Positions 51,101-61,672 are shown, counted from the stretch's first letter. The stretch: DNA of 64,000 bases from Corynespora cassiicola (GCA_022059125.1 JAEUWY010000002.1:4030001-4094000); one strand, 5' to 3'. Made by a program: numbers and translations. The notes: generated from the sequence alone by a model not told the origin.

Positions 51101-54100
51101 TTCCCGCTGGCAGGCCCTCAATCCGAGAGACGGGAAGCTGCCCTACCCGCACCAAGTCCTGGAAGATGTTCTTTGCAGACATGATGCGTAACAAGTCCGT
51201 AATGGCCGACATGGATGTTTGCATGTGCTCGTATGATAGACAATCAAAGGCCGTTCTTTCGCTCCGAATAATCTGCAGGATCTTGACTACGACTTCGTCA
51301 ATGATACGGAGTCTCCTAATTAATTGGATGTGACGTTCTGCTTGGGACGACTCTCGAAAAGTGGACGACTTGAACTCGCCGACGAGCGTCTCGACGCTTC
51401 TCAGGTAGCAAGAGAGAACCTTGGGCGGGTATTCGATGGATTCATAAGCTTCCCTCAGCCGTTGCCAGAGGGATAGTCGAAGATTGACCGAGGCAGAGTC
51501 GAGAAATTTCCTCATTTCTTGGTGTGGTGACGGCCGCAAGGGTTGGACGTCTGTCTGTTGATCCGATTGCTCAGGGGTCAAGGAGCTCTCTGTTCGCGAT
51601 CCTTCTTGGCCATCATCTGTGCCAGTCGACTCGATTCGTACGGCCTGTGACTCCAGTATGGGCTCCAAGCTCTCAATGACTGCCACTGGATCCTTTTCAT
51701 CCTCGTCAAACACCTTCAAAAAGAAATCCTTCATGCTGATGCGGACAAGTTCTCGGTCAATCGCGGCAACAGAGAGTTCTGGCATGACGGCATTGTTCTG
51801 GACATCAATAACCCGTCCATCTAATGACTGAAATGTGTACTTGAGCTCCTCCATGGCGTAAATGACATAGTCTGGCGCAATCTCATCGTCGACGCTCATG
51901 TGGAATACAGTGGCCCATATGTGGCGAAGAGCAAGCTCATCTAGACCAATTTCGGGGTCAATGTTTGAACGCATCTGAAGGACTTCCCTAGACAGAATAG
52001 CCCATCGTCGGAGGCGGTCGCTCTGAACGGTCTGTGTCATTACATCTACTCCGCTGTTGGGGTGCCTGATCAGTGAATAAACGTCCAGGTGCAGTTCAAA
52101 GAGTGTTTCCACAATCTCAATCTGAGCCTTGTCAAAACCGGACAGGCTATATTCCTGGGACTTGCTTTGGGCCTGGAGGATCGCCGTGTTCAGTTCCTCG
52201 ACGCGAGCAAGCATCTGCTCATAAATCACCTCGTCCATGTTGACGATCATCTGGACCAGATTGCGCTTGAGGTCCTCTGGCCACCGGTACTGCATATAGC
52301 TGGAGTGACTCTCTGATTCGGCATTTTCGGGACGCGGGAATGAACCTGGTGTGAGCAAAAACTCGATCCAGGCAAATGCAATCTCCTTGATGCTCAGCCA
52401 TCCATTATTGCTATTCCGGACAAACTGCAAGAGTTTCTCGGTGCCTAGCAACGGCTTTGCACAGGCCTGCGACATGCTGGATTTAGCATAGCCTAGGAAT
52501 GCATTCAGGCCTGCTTCGCGAGACGCGCCGCCCAAGTCGACGGGGTCGGCGCTCAGCATCACTGGGGCAATCTTGGAGGCTCCACTCTGTATCGCTGTGA
52601 AGAGATCGCAGGCAGCGCTATCAACGCTATCCAACTCTGTCGCCGGAGTAGACCCAGAGAGGATATCGCTAATCAGACGACGCAGCTTTTCAGTCGAGTC
52701 GAGTTCCTGGACGCCCATTTTTGTATAACTGTCGTTTACAACTTCTGCTAGGCACTTGTCTGCGTGGGTGTACGGCCAGAGTTGGTCCTCGAGCTGCTTT
52801 GCCGTATCCTGTGCGGCGGCTTCAACTGCAGCAGCCTGGTCCGTAATAGACTCTCGAGCTCGGATGCGTTTGCTTCGCAGCCGACCGCCATCTGCTGTCT
52901 CTGGCAAGCCGGCCGAGTCTGTAGAACGCTTCCTGGATATGGACGTTGTAGCAGCATCGGTAGGTGTCTTGGAACTCCTGTCTTGAGGTTTTTGTGCTTC
53001 TTCCTTTTCCTGGTCTTCCATTACAACATCGTCGCCGTCCTTCTCGACAGTTTCGGTAGCATTTGCCGGCTCATCTTTGGGCTCCTCGGACTTGTCTTTG
53101 GGTGCGGCACCTGCGGTCGACTCTTTTGCTGGGGGTCCACTATCAGAGGCCGTTTCCTGGTCTTGTTCGGCAGTAGGGGGTATGGCAATGGTGAAGCTGG
53201 CACCAGGTTGGACGTCTGGCATGTTGCCATTCTGCTCGCTTACGTAAAACGCGACGATACCCTCTCCGACGCCAGCCCAGTCCCACTTGGTGTAGTTGAG
53301 TGCCCTTGGTTGGGCGGGCTCTGGCAGAATGCGAGACCTGTCGGATATCGTGACTTCCGAAGGAAGCGGCGCAAACGGATACGGATTCAAGCGCTTCTTC
53401 AGAGTCTCAGAAAGCTTCTTGCGCTTCATGGTTGACAGTGGTGCCTGGATCAGTGAAAGATTGTCTTCTAGCTTGGCTACCAGATCACGCAGTTGTTGCC
53501 CCGCAAAACCCTCCTCAAGCCCAGGCAGCCTGAGTATGCTGTCGAACAGCTCATCGTCTCCGTCCAGTACTGCCTCCAGACAATAGCGGGTGATGCGCTG
53601 ACTACCAACAAGAGCAGCAACAGAAGCTGTCCTCAACCACAGGTCCAGATCTGTATCTTCCTTGTCCAGCGCCTCGGCAAAGTAGGTCAGGGCACCCAGA
53701 ATGTGCGAAGAAGTCTGGTTTGGCGGGAATGGGCCGTGCTGTCGGACCCAGTGTTGCATTGCCTCGAGCATAAACTGGCCATGGTTCTTGTATGACAGGT
53801 GCAGGATCTGGGGGAGCGTGTTTGGAGCGCTGTCGTTTGCGCCGCTAGATTGGATAGTGCCCGTGTCGTAGTCGTCCTGAAGGATGGTATCGAAGACTAG
53901 GGTTTCGCCAAAGAGCTCGTGGCGCTTATATTCCGACAGCGACTCGGTGTACTTGAAGATGTCGGAGTCGAAGAGGGCCTTGTACGCCTCGGCGGCCTTT
54001 TCGTAGGATTGAGGCCCCTCGGCATGGTACTTGAGAGCGGCCTGGTATAGCTTGAGCGCATCTTCGATCTGTATCTCCTTGGTGTTGTCGACCTCATCCT

Positions 54101-54212
54101 CCGATTCGTTGTCTGACTCGACGTTTAGGGCTTTCCAGCTCGACTTCGATGGTGGATTAGCTTCTGGCCAAGGTCCTCGTCGCTCACACTGGCTACTCAC
54201 CATCTTCGACAT
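48186..54212 (-). CDS. HIR3: Hir3 histone transcription regulator (CABIN1 homologue)
   Basis: Exon 1 is only 12 nt (54201-54212, MSKM); exon 2 is 48186-54143. The product is 1,989 residues. Hir3 is the scaffold subunit of the HIR complex, which deposits H3-H4 outside S phase and represses histone genes. The N-terminus after splicing, SSWKALNVESDNESEDEVDN followed by TKEIQIEDALKLYQAALKYH and SYEKAAEAYKALFDSDIFKY, matches the Hir3 N-terminal TPR pattern. Later TPR-like helices include TAWKFAGVLYKRAIQINPDK and WWNYFMLGKCQWKMF. An acidic region (EEPKDEPANATETVEKDGDD), a seven-Gln run encoded at 48897-48917, and an acidic tail (NDEEEEQEDQETADEK) fit histone-related proteins. The 57-nt intron is in frame and stop-free; I removed it because MSKM-SSWKALN matches relatives better than the retained form. 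Confidence 0.9.
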   Translation of the reverse strand: MSKMVSSQCERRGPWPEANPPSKSSWKALNVESDNESEDEVDNTKEIQIEDALKLYQAALKYHAEGPQSYEKAAEAYKALFDSDIFKYTESLSEYKRHELFGETLVFDTILQDDYDTGTIQSSGANDSAPNTLPQILHLSYKNHGQFMLEAMQHWVRQHGPFPPNQTSSHILGALTYFAEALDKEDTDLDLWLRTASVAALVGSQRITRYCLEAVLDGDDELFDSILRLPGLEEGFAGQQLRDLVAKLEDNLSLIQAPLSTMKRKKLSETLKKRLNPYPFAPLPSEVTISDRSRILPEPAQPRALNYTKWDWAGVGEGIVAFYVSEQNGNMPDVQPGASFTIAIPPTAEQDQETASDSGPPAKESTAGAAPKDKSEEPKDEPANATETVEKDGDDVVMEDQEKEEAQKPQDRSSKTPTDAATTSISRKRSTDSAGLPETADGGRLRSKRIRARESITDQAAAVEAAAQDTAKQLEDQLWPYTHADKCLAEVVNDSYTKMGVQELDSTEKLRRLISDILSGSTPATELDSVDSAACDLFTAIQSGASKIAPVMLSADPVDLGGASREAGLNAFLGYAKSSMSQACAKPLLGTEKLLQFVRNSNNGWLSIKEIAFAWIEFLLTPGSFPRPENAESESHSSYMQYRWPEDLKRNLVQMIVNMDEVIYEQMLARVEELNTAILQAQSKSQEYSLSGFDKAQIEIVETLFELHLDVYSLIRHPNSGVDVMTQTVQSDRLRRWAILSREVLQMRSNIDPEIGLDELALRHIWATVFHMSVDDEIAPDYVIYAMEELKYTFQSLDGRVIDVQNNAVMPELSVAAIDRELVRISMKDFFLKVFDEDEKDPVAVIESLEPILESQAVRIESTGTDDGQEGSRTESSLTPEQSDQQTDVQPLRPSPHQEMRKFLDSASVNLRLSLWQRLREAYESIEYPPKVLSCYLRSVETLVGEFKSSTFRESSQAERHIQLIRRLRIIDEVVVKILQIIRSERTAFDCLSYEHMQTSMSAITDLLRIMSAKNIFQDLVRVGQLPVSRIEGLPAGTFPNMIARLNDVHMRLWMLQYYLLKEGISQMPKEFAIPSDEHFEFLRHVHHATGVRGYSHMAGRQFLRLEKDEILRIDDVSDSGNRDNELAQVLYDLYGLKLFTDPSDLQEFGSSPDILDKRTALSLLPFVLTQVEKVDIKDLAKTDLKVSIDKIHGALGRPKTNEDISLNRKMLTTHFKSPINPISLFNCLKGVDSISTKPIPSEAAVAAAKGWYFLMGNIALNKFRSQKRQGAGPTEDLNFAQAFFLQDLEYSIDQWETWYRLAQANDTQLEEAVLWSAEKMNSNSVELINFQRAAIHCYTMAVACAVRDADPSTDGQAKVSQMYTDFGNRIYSSSREPFGMAAFTIRETEHKFYSASASQMVYQSIPFSPLSPYTAWKFAGVLYKRAIQINPDKWWNYFMLGKCQWKMFCHNADAAIAQSRGEHIPIYPNGTSLDEVVDSFISAIETLPEKKGRGGEPILEPHYKLVSVAYKLVHRKAIDTRRAEEIIKHTSYSQNIPSPEGSDDWERYILAVLKALRAADKSAWHHRIIARSAHVIYDDSSDMMVAHGAKHELTQQMFTKTMAVQVWKPENERPGRHFVYTTRYTKFFVHLLDQTGDKVNMEMLARRVRRKQTDFFEHSKLWNELCLRYLKMLRRMGKIPDGHEDTAFRSLNGEEFATKSARLEAWSQNPATQHPVLDVLRDAIELKRINNGLMKAVVIDDLIGDTFAQLYTSVGQTLPPLPSEQQQQQQQPPTSQSTVNPAVQQPGGSVPVSSLMHSQADGSTTESSNQSFGILQSHLQAQQPQQPPEPAPKSRAKAVGRREIARRAEACAQKPIGATSTTIPIRSPPATTHMALPAPARESPDKAAEPAATTSSEQLQVPNSGTVTAAASVTDVERSAPASVHDDADDESELSELDESEVQEMAQQAGVRAISASQKPLFPNLAANKGKGKMDTATETESGPDEAEDEVNDEEEEQEDQETADEK

Positions 54213-54620
54213 GGTTGCGGGCTGTAGGTGGTGTCGTTCACCTGCCGGTCCAAGGAAATGTGGGGCGGAGCATTTACTGGGCAAACGCGAGGGAGCAGGC
54301 GGCCATTGGAGCGGCGGGCGCGTCCTGAGAGTGAGAGCGTGGCGGCTGCGAGGGGCTGCAGTGGGCGCGTGTGTGTCTTGACGCGTTGAGGGAGGATGCT
54401 GGCGACGCAGTTGCAACGGTTCCTGGGGTCTTGGCGCTTGGTCCCTCCGAAACGCCGCATGCTTGTGTGGCTCCAGCTCCTCTGGAGGCCACCGAACCCC
54501 GACTGTCGAAGAATCCACGATCCCTCGCCGCCGCCTTGGTCCCCGTCTTCTCGCGCGCATCCATTGCTGTCCGTCCGCCGCCGTGCAATTTCACCGCCGC
54601 GCCCGGCACCCAGCTGCGCA
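54213..54620. promoter_or_regulatory. Divergent promoter HIR3 / ChAPs with MluI box
   Basis: 408 bases between divergent starts. A perfect ACGCGT cell-cycle box lies at 54381-54386, about 170 bases from the HIR3 start. Both frames stay open through much of the region, but no in-frame ATG supports longer proteins. Confidence 0.5.
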
Positions 54621-57122
54621 ATGGTCATGTCTCCTGCTGTTCCAGAGTATGCCATGTCCTTTCCTAGCTCCCGGCAAATGCGCAAAGCTACCACGCTCTC
54701 GACACCCCGCTCGGCCTCATTTGCTGCCGACACAGTGCAGCGAAGAAGCCCATGGCCAGCCTGCTGACCGCTGCGCAGAATCTACGAGGACGAGCTCCAC
54801 TCTGCCATTGAGGCGCGCACCGAGTCCCTCCAGGCCCTCCGCGAACTAGGCCCCCCCGACTTAGTTCACCTCATCAAGCAGCCCATCAAGTCGGCCACCA
54901 AGCAGGTTCGACACCCGCACCCCCATCCTGCCGCCCTCCATGCTGTGGGGGTCAAACACCGAGTCTGGAAGAGTACTGACTCCCCGAACCAGGTTGGCGT
55001 ATACCACCATGTTTCTGGAATCGATGCTTCATCCTCTGCGAGTCTCGCTGCCTACATCAACACCTTGACGTATTCGCCCCACGACAAACAACACAAGGTT
55101 GTGTCTGGACTGTATTGGTATGAAGGCTGATTGCCGGTTTCGTATATTAGGCTGACGGAGCAGTTGCTACAATGCCTTCTCGCGGTTGGATATGCGCGTT
55201 CAGGTCTACATTCCCGGAACCGTTGAGAGTTACTGCATAGATGAGCGGGGAGAGAAGCGCGTCGCGACAGACGAGCTGTGGCTGGAGACGTACCTCTGCA
55301 GTGTGCTCCGCGCATACTCGTATGCTGATGACGGATCGGGCGACACCATCAAGAAGATTGTTGGCGTGCGCAGGTTCAATCCAATCACCAGCACCGAGAG
55401 CGAGCACAAATTTCTGGATGCCGCCGAGCGCCTGTTCTTCAACGGTACAGTGCCCCCGCATGCTCTCCAAGAGCGTCACTGACGAGTGCAGGGTGGCAAC
55501 TGGGGTCCGACCCCGAGATTCAGGTTCCAAACCTTGTTTCCAATCATTTGACTACTGGTCTATTGGATTATATTCACACTACCGGCAGATATGCCTCGGG
55601 AATAAATCTCTTTGAGAAGCTGCGGACACGGGACCCTGAAATATCGTCTCTACTCGCGCGCGTCTACATTGAGGCTGACGAGGAGGTCAAGGCTGTGCAA
55701 CTGCTGCACGAGGCCATCCAAGAGCTGCCCATGGACTACTCCCTGCTGGATTGCCAGGCCGAATTTTGTAATAAAAAGGGTCGCAGTGACTTGGCACTTG
55801 AGATTGCGAAGCGAAGCGTAGTGTCAGCGCCGAGCGAGTTTGGAACCTGGGCCCGTTTGGCGGAGGTCTACGTCAGTCTGGAGCAGTGGGATCTTGCGCT
55901 GCTGACCCTCAACTCATGTCCAATGTTCACATATCAGGACAAGGATTCGCCTCGAATGCCCGAGCCACAAAAGGTCTTCTTGCCGGTCATGCAGGAGGCC
56001 ATTTGCGACGAAATCGAGGACGGAAACATCGACGACATGGAACTGGTGCACCCTACCCTGCGCAAGCTGCACGCGGCAGGCTTCAAGGGGACATTTCTCA
56101 AGGCGTACATGCTTCTCACAGAAATCACAAAAAAGATTGGCTGGGACCAGTTGCTCCGGATACGTAGCCAGGTCTTTGTCATGGAGGAGGAGTACCGCCA
56201 CGAGAAACAAACGGTCACACAGCAGGTCGGCTCCCGAACCGCCAGCACGACCGCTCTCCGATCACCCAGCCCGACCCCCAAGACCAATGGGGAGGGAACC
56301 GAGGTTGGAGAGAGCAGCGGCAGTAGCACGGCAGAGCACGGCAAGGTTGAGGAGATATCTGAGGAAGAGACGTTGAACGGCGAGGCATCTACTGCAGACG
56401 ACTCTTCGATAGAAAAGCCCGGCCACACGGTTGCCTCCGAGGTTGTAAAGGCCGGTAGCGACGAAGTATGCATCCCCACTGCCCCTATTGTCCCCACGCA
56501 AACCCGCTGACCCTCGCAGCCGAATGACGGCCAGCAAAACTACACTCACTTCCAGAACAAGCGCTTGTGCGAGCGCTGGCTCGACAACCTCTTCATGGTC
56601 CTCTATGAGGATCTGCGCGTCTACACCATCTGGCGCACCGAAATGGGCCAGTACCGCCAGCAGCAGCTCCTGTACAAGAAGTCCGCCGAGGAATGGGAGA
56701 TTCTGGGTGAGCTCGCCGAGCGCCTCCATCACACCGACGAGGCCGTCGAGGCCTACGAAAACTGCCTCCAGAACAAGTTCAGCCCCAAGGCCATGAAGGG
56801 CGTGCTCAAACTCAGCGAATCCAAGCACAATGTCAGGGATGTGTGTGGCGCCCTCATCAGGCTCGTCACGTGGCAGTATCGATGGTACTCGGAGGTCAGT
56901 TCCGCCCCTATTGGCTACGCATATAGAAACCTGTGTGCTAACAGCGAGAAACAGTTCTCCCCCGCCCTCTTGTTCACGATCCGCAAGCTCATCGAGGAAG
57001 AGGGTGCCGTCAAGATTCGCAGCATTATCCAGGGTACCAGTCTGCCCCAGCACGTCCTCGACCTCACGCACCAGTACGCCGCGCTCTGCGCCGCTTTTAG
57101 GAGCTCCGGCAGCGATGGTTGA
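54621..57122 (+). CDS. Chs5-Arf1p-binding protein (ChAPs, Bud7/Bch1 family)
   Basis: Seven exons: 54621-54646, 54779-54905, 54993-55111, 55164-55444, 55492-56465, 56520-56894 and 56955-57122; 689 residues. ChAPs are TPR-rich cargo adaptors of the exomer coat that carries chitin synthase and other proteins from the trans-Golgi to the cell surface. Signatures: IEARTESLQALRELGPPDLV, VGVYHHVSGIDASSSASLAA, YINTLTYSPHDKQHKVV, SRLDMRVQVYIPGTVESYCI, KFLDAAERLFFNGWQLGSDP and PNLVSNHLTTGLLDYIHTTG. TPR helices follow, then KRLCERWLDNLFMVLYEDLR and the C-terminal FSPALLFTIRKLIEEEGAVK. The first exon is just 26 nt; two in-frame ATGs (54621, 54627) are possible starts. Intron 6 (60 nt) is in frame and stop-free. 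All phases agree. Confidence 0.92.
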
Positions 57123-57756
57123 TTGCACAGTTGCTGGGTAAGCCGCAATTTTTGGCGCTTTGCCTTGCCGCTGCTTTGATTTGGAGCGGGATTGCGGGTG
57201 ACGAATTGGTCAGAGGCGGACGGACGGACGTGACATGATAGATTATACTTCCCATCAACATTGCATTTCGAGGCCTTCTGAAAGCATAGTTGTAATTGTG
57301 TGCGAGCAAGCGTATTGGAGCGGGCATAGATTCAGCAAGTTGTTTTTTTGGTTCATCTTAAAATGCAAGCATCAAGTTCCCCCCACCTTATCCTTGCGCA
57401 CATGGCTCGGCCCTAGCATCACAGCATCAGATCCCGGGTAACACGCGGTGCAAGGGCAGAAGGTTCGTTTTGATCTCGTCACAAGCCCATGGTGCCTTGT
57501 AACCAGTGTATTCGTTTTTATCGTGACAAGATCCGAGCCCAGTTACTCAGGTCGTTTTTGATCGCCCGCAATACCCGGCAAAGCACCATATCACAGCACC
57601 TCTGAAATAGAGACCGATAAAAAAGCCGAGCCCAGGATAAACACCGCTTTCCATGCTCCATGCGCAGCACCTGTCCCTGGCAAGCAAGCCACGATGTCTG
57701 AAACTTTCCGTGCCGTGCGTTGCCACCGTCCCCACAATCGCAGCAAGCCGTCCCGC
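57123..57756. other. Convergent 3' region, ChAPs / RPS16
   Basis: 634 bases between converging stop codons; both 3' UTRs. No coding feature, repeat or RNA gene was seen. Confidence 0.5.
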
Positions 57757-58379
57757 TTAACGGTAAGACTTCTGGTACCTCGCGCGGGCACCGGGACCTC
57801 CGAACTTCTTGGGCTCGCACCGCCTGTTGTCGGCAACGAGCAGTGTGCGGTCGTACTGGACGAGGGCCTGCTTCAGCTGGTTCTTCGAGTGCTCGTCGAC
57901 GTATTTCTGGTAGTAGGCGATGATGGACTTCGCGATGGCTTGGCGGATGGCGTAGATCTGCGAGGTGTGACCACCACCGGAGACGCGGACGCGGATGTCG
58001 ACATCAGCTATGAAGTAGCGTATCAGTATTGGATCTTTTCCTAGTTTCATCTTTTTGGGTCTGTGTGGAGCGTACCGAACTTGTCGAGGCCGAGGATGAG
58101 GACGGGCTCGTAGACCTTGAAGCGGAGGATCTCGGGCTGGACGAGCGAGAGGGGCTTTCCGTTGACCTTGATCAAGCCCTTACCGGCCTGTTTCTTCGCG
58201 TTAGCTGTCGTGGTCTGGCGTATACGGTCGTTCGAGGCATTGGCCATGTACCTTGCAGTGGGCGACGGCTACATTCGAAATTTGTTAGCCTACGCATCCA
58301 GGATGATGTACGGGCGGGACGAAAGCATACCAGTCGCGGTCTTCTTCTTTCCGAAGCATTGCACGCTCTGGGTGGCCAT
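57757..58379 (-). CDS. RPS16: 40S ribosomal protein S16 (uS9)
   Basis: Four exons: 58331-58379, 58252-58268, 58076-58187 and 57757-58007; introns 62, 64 and 68 nt. The product is 142 residues, the usual eukaryotic size. uS9 sits in the small-subunit head, with its C-terminal tail reaching the P-site tRNA. The sequence is near canonical: [80 protein letters not shown], and the tail [17 protein letters not shown] with the universally conserved terminal Arg. The 17-nt second exon (AVAHCK) lies between two short introns, an intron-rich start typical of fungal ribosomal protein genes. Confidence 0.97.
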
Positions 58380-58996
58380 GTTGGGCGACTATGGTTTCCG
58401 TGCGGTGAGGGTGGTGGGCGTGAGTGTTGGCGGCGGTCGTCGATTTCGAGATGTCGTGGATGCTTCGCGATTTCTGAACTGCGGGCTTTGTGGCGCACGG
58501 GCCATGAACGTTACGCGAACTAGACTAGCGGGTTTGTCCTGTCTTATGTAAGCGACAGCTTCGGGTCAACGACCACTAGATTTGTAACATTGCTGTAAGA
58601 CCGTCTGGTGAGAAGAGTGGTGGTTTTGGATGCGAATTCGATGAACATGTGCTAGCTTTCAATTACTCCTTTCCAAATTTTCTTGTCACAACGCGATGAT
58701 GCTTCGTTGTGTAGGAAACGGAACCGCCGAGCATAATCTTCCACTCCGTCTTCGTCTCCCACCTTGAAGTCACCTATCAAAAAAACGGAAAAAATCATAC
58801 ACCAGATTGGACACTGGAATTCTCACATATCAAGTTCGAAAATATTCAAGAACAAACTCTCCACGGCCGAGTAGAATATTTCGCTCGCAAAGAGCTTGGT
58901 CTTACGTCGGAATAGTGGCCTTGCCATCCCACAGCCTTGACTCCGAATCAACTATATTCTGAATCACTGGATATCTTCTTATATCTTTTATCCATC
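58380..58996. promoter_or_regulatory. Divergent promoter RPS16 / RCC1-like gene
   Basis: 617 bases between divergent starts. The half nearest RPS16 is GC-rich and the half nearest the plus-strand gene is AT-rich, with TATATTCTGA and ATATCTTATATC strings close to that start. No repeat or RNA gene was recognised. Confidence 0.5.
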
Positions 58997-60115
58997 ATGT
59001 CCTATACACTCTATACCTTTGGTAGTAATGGAGAATCCCAACTGGGCACCCCCGCCGCCGAAATTGTACCCACCCCGCAGCTCGCCCTCACACTGTCCAC
59101 TCCCCTGGACTCCATACATGGAGGCGACAACCACAGTCTCCTTTTGACACCCTGTGGAGTTATCTATGCAGCTGGAGACAACACCAAGGGCCAACTCGGC
59201 CTCTCCCCCGCTCAAACCCCACGCCTCCCCGCATTTCAGCAGCGTTACGAGAGGATTTCCTTTGCGGCAGCGACATGCACGACGTCCGCCTATGTCATAA
59301 ACCGCAGCCCGGATCAAGCCCCCCTCCTCATCACAGAAGGCACCGCGCAATGGGGAGAACTCGGCCGTGGACCCGACACGACCAACACGGAGTCCCATCC
59401 CACCACGCACTCTCAGGCAAACTTCCCCCACGCCGAGCCTCTACCCATCTCCCTACCCTCCCCCGTCCGCGCTCTTGCAGCCGGAGCATGGCACTACGTC
59501 GCCCTCCTCTCCGACAACACCCTCTGGGGCTGGGGCAAATCCCGCAACGGCCAGCTAGGCCCCTCGCTCACCTCCACCCCCAAACTCCCCACCCCAACGC
59601 GCCTCCCCGCCCTCGACTTCGCCCCCGCGGCCATCACCTGTGGCAAGGAGTTTACCTACCTCGTAGCGTCCCCCAAGGACGGGCGGCACGCGCTGCTCGG
59701 CGCCGACAGGTTCGGCCTCGTGTCGCGGATGCCGCCGCACGTGCGCGGGTGGAAGAAGGTGGGTGCGACGTGGAATGCCGTCTTTGTGCTTTTCGACGAT
59801 GGTCGGGTGGTGGGGTGGGGGAAGGAGAATCTTTGGAGGGCGGTGCCGGAGGGGTTGCCATTTGTGGAGGATATGGCGGTGGGGAGTGAGCATGTGCTTG
59901 CGGTGGTGCGGGGCGAGGGTGGGGTGCGCAGGGTGGTTAGCTGGGGGTGGGGGAAGCATGGGAACTGTGGGGACATTGAGAGCATGGGGTGTAGAAACGA
60001 TATGGTGGATGGGGTGTGGAATGAAATACAGGTTGGGGAGGAGGGAGATGTGGTGGAGGGGATTGGTGCGGGCTTTTGCACGAGCTTTGTGTTAGTCAAG
60101 AACAACACCAAATGA
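58997..60115 (+). CDS. ATS1: RCC1-repeat protein, ATS1/KTI13-like
   Basis: Single exon, 372 residues from the ATG at 58997; the in-frame codons upstream are non-ATG starts. RCC1 repeats build a beta-propeller. Yeast Ats1/Kti13 binds Kti11 and supports Elongator tRNA wobble modification and diphthamide synthesis in the cytoplasm. The start LYTFGSNGESQLGTP is the first blade signature. Further blades follow: HGGDNHSLLLTPCGVIYAAG with DNTKGQLGLS, AAGAWHYVALLSDNTLWGWG with KSRNGQLGPS, VFVLFDDGRVVGWGKENLW, and RRVVSWGWGKHGNCGDIES. The number of blades and length match Ats1 better than Ran exchange factors, which are longer, but an unrelated RCC1 protein cannot be ruled out. Confidence 0.75.
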   Translation: MSYTLYTFGSNGESQLGTPAAEIVPTPQLALTLSTPLDSIHGGDNHSLLLTPCGVIYAAGDNTKGQLGLSPAQTPRLPAFQQRYERISFAAATCTTSAYVINRSPDQAPLLITEGTAQWGELGRGPDTTNTESHPTTHSQANFPHAEPLPISLPSPVRALAAGAWHYVALLSDNTLWGWGKSRNGQLGPSLTSTPKLPTPTRLPALDFAPAAITCGKEFTYLVASPKDGRHALLGADRFGLVSRMPPHVRGWKKVGATWNAVFVLFDDGRVVGWGKENLWRAVPEGLPFVEDMAVGSEHVLAVVRGEGGVRRVVSWGWGKHGNCGDIESMGCRNDMVDGVWNEIQVGEEGDVVEGIGAGFCTSFVLVKNNTK

Positions 60116-60615
60116 AGAAGAGGCAGTTGCATATTTTCAAAGTTTTTTTATTCGAGAGGACTATACATCTCCAATGATGCGCTATCAGGCCCAAGCAACA
60201 TGTCTGGGGCAAAGCAAAGCCCCCTCTATATGACAGTTAGCATGTGGTACAGGCAGTCTATACGACAGTATTGACACACCATACCCCAGCAATATGTATC
60301 CTGGTTTGAATTGTGGAAGGAAGAAAGAAAGAAAGAAACTCCGAGTGCGTGAGCAGATGCCATGTTTGAATCGTAACACCGGTCCTTAAACGCCGAAAGG
60401 AATTGGCCGCCCAGCAGTGGAGAGTCCTTTTGCCACGCGTACAGATAGAAAGAAAAAAAGACAACAGATCAGTTGGGGCCACTGGAAGCTCAAAATAGCA
60501 ACTAGTCGGCTCCCGTCTGGGATTTGGGGCTCCAAGAGCCCAAGGAGGGGCCATCGACGCGAGCCGCGGCTCGCTGAGTGCCGGATGGCGTGCTGAACTT
60601 GAAGTTAGCGGTGCC
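60116..60615. other. Convergent 3' region with GAAA microsatellite
   Basis: 500 bases between converging stop codons. A short GAAA repeat (about 60320-60338) is the only distinct element. No gene was seen. Confidence 0.5.
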
Positions 60616-61672
60616 CTAGGACGTAGCGCTGGAAGTGGGCTCCGTGTTATTTACAGCGGGAGCAGAAGCTGCGGTGGCAGACTCAATCTTGACCTTGCCG
60701 TTCTTGTCAGTATGAGCAGCGAGCTTGGGACGATGAACCATGGTGAAGCCGTCTTCGTCACTAGACGACTCGCTCTCGGAGTGGATGATGACCTCCTTGG
60801 TGTCTTTGAAGCGGTGGACTACCATGAAGGGGTCTTTGTGGCTGGACTTGCGTCGCTTGTGGTCTTGGTCCTCAGAGTCGCTGAATGGGCCGGGCTCATC
60901 AGAGTCGCCAGCAACATCGAGCTGGAATTCGTCCAGGGCGCGCTTGGGAACGGGGTCCTTGGAGTAGGAGACGGGAAGACGCATGATCTCATCGGAGTCT
61001 ATCAACTGTTAGTTGGTTGTGATTAGATTGATGTCAGGGGAAACACTTACAGTATTCCTGGTAATCACGCGTGCCACAAGTCAGGCAGAGGTCGCGGTGA
61101 AAGTCGGGAAGGTCGAAAACGACGCGGCAGAACTCGTCAGACTCTCCTAGCTTGTGGTACTTGAAAGAGCTGACGCAATAGTTGACAACGACGTCGACGA
61201 GAGAGTGCTCCTTGCGTGCCTCGGGCGCAGCTAGATGGCGGTAGATGTACCGGATGGCTTCGCAAAGACCGAGAGGCGCGGTGGGCAAGCTGCAGGAAGC
61301 CTCGACATTGGCCATGAAGTTGACGTATGCGGCGACTTGGAGCTTGGGCATGTCAAAGTCGACTCCGATCTTGTAGACCTGGGCGTGACGGGTAAGAGGC
61401 ACCTCGTCCTGCTGGACCTCGGGGAGCAGGTAGTCGCCATGGTAGATGAAGCGAATGAGAGACACTACGGCATCGACGGAGTCTGCCTCCAGGCTGGCCT
61501 GCGGGGCGCCGTGCTCGTTGTCCTCAAAGGCGTGGAACAAGAGCGGGCATTTGTCGACGACCTTGGAAGGAGAGACGTTGAGTATGCGCTCGACAGTGCC
61601 GTCCGGGAGAGCAATGGTGACAACGCCGTCGCCCTGGTGGCTGCTGTAGACGAGGAATCCGTAGCGGCTCAT
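60616..61672 (-). CDS. BTB/POZ domain protein
   Basis: Two exons, 61051-61672 and 60616-60998; 52-nt intron with GTAAGT donor and GATAG acceptor. The product is 334 residues. The BTB core includes SKVVDKCPLLFHAFEDNEHG, then VDAVVSLIRFIYHGDYLLPE, which closes the fold, and LTRHAQVYKIGVDFDMPKLQ with VAAYVNFMANVE, the helices after BTB typical of many mould proteins. A cysteine pair (DLCLTCGTRDYQEY) stands just before the splice. The C-terminal exon is disordered and charged, with PKRALDEFQL, DHKRRKSSHKD and SESESSSDEDGF, suggesting a nuclear, possibly phosphorylated tail. Function unknown; proteins of this kind are numerous in filamentous fungi. Confidence 0.85.
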
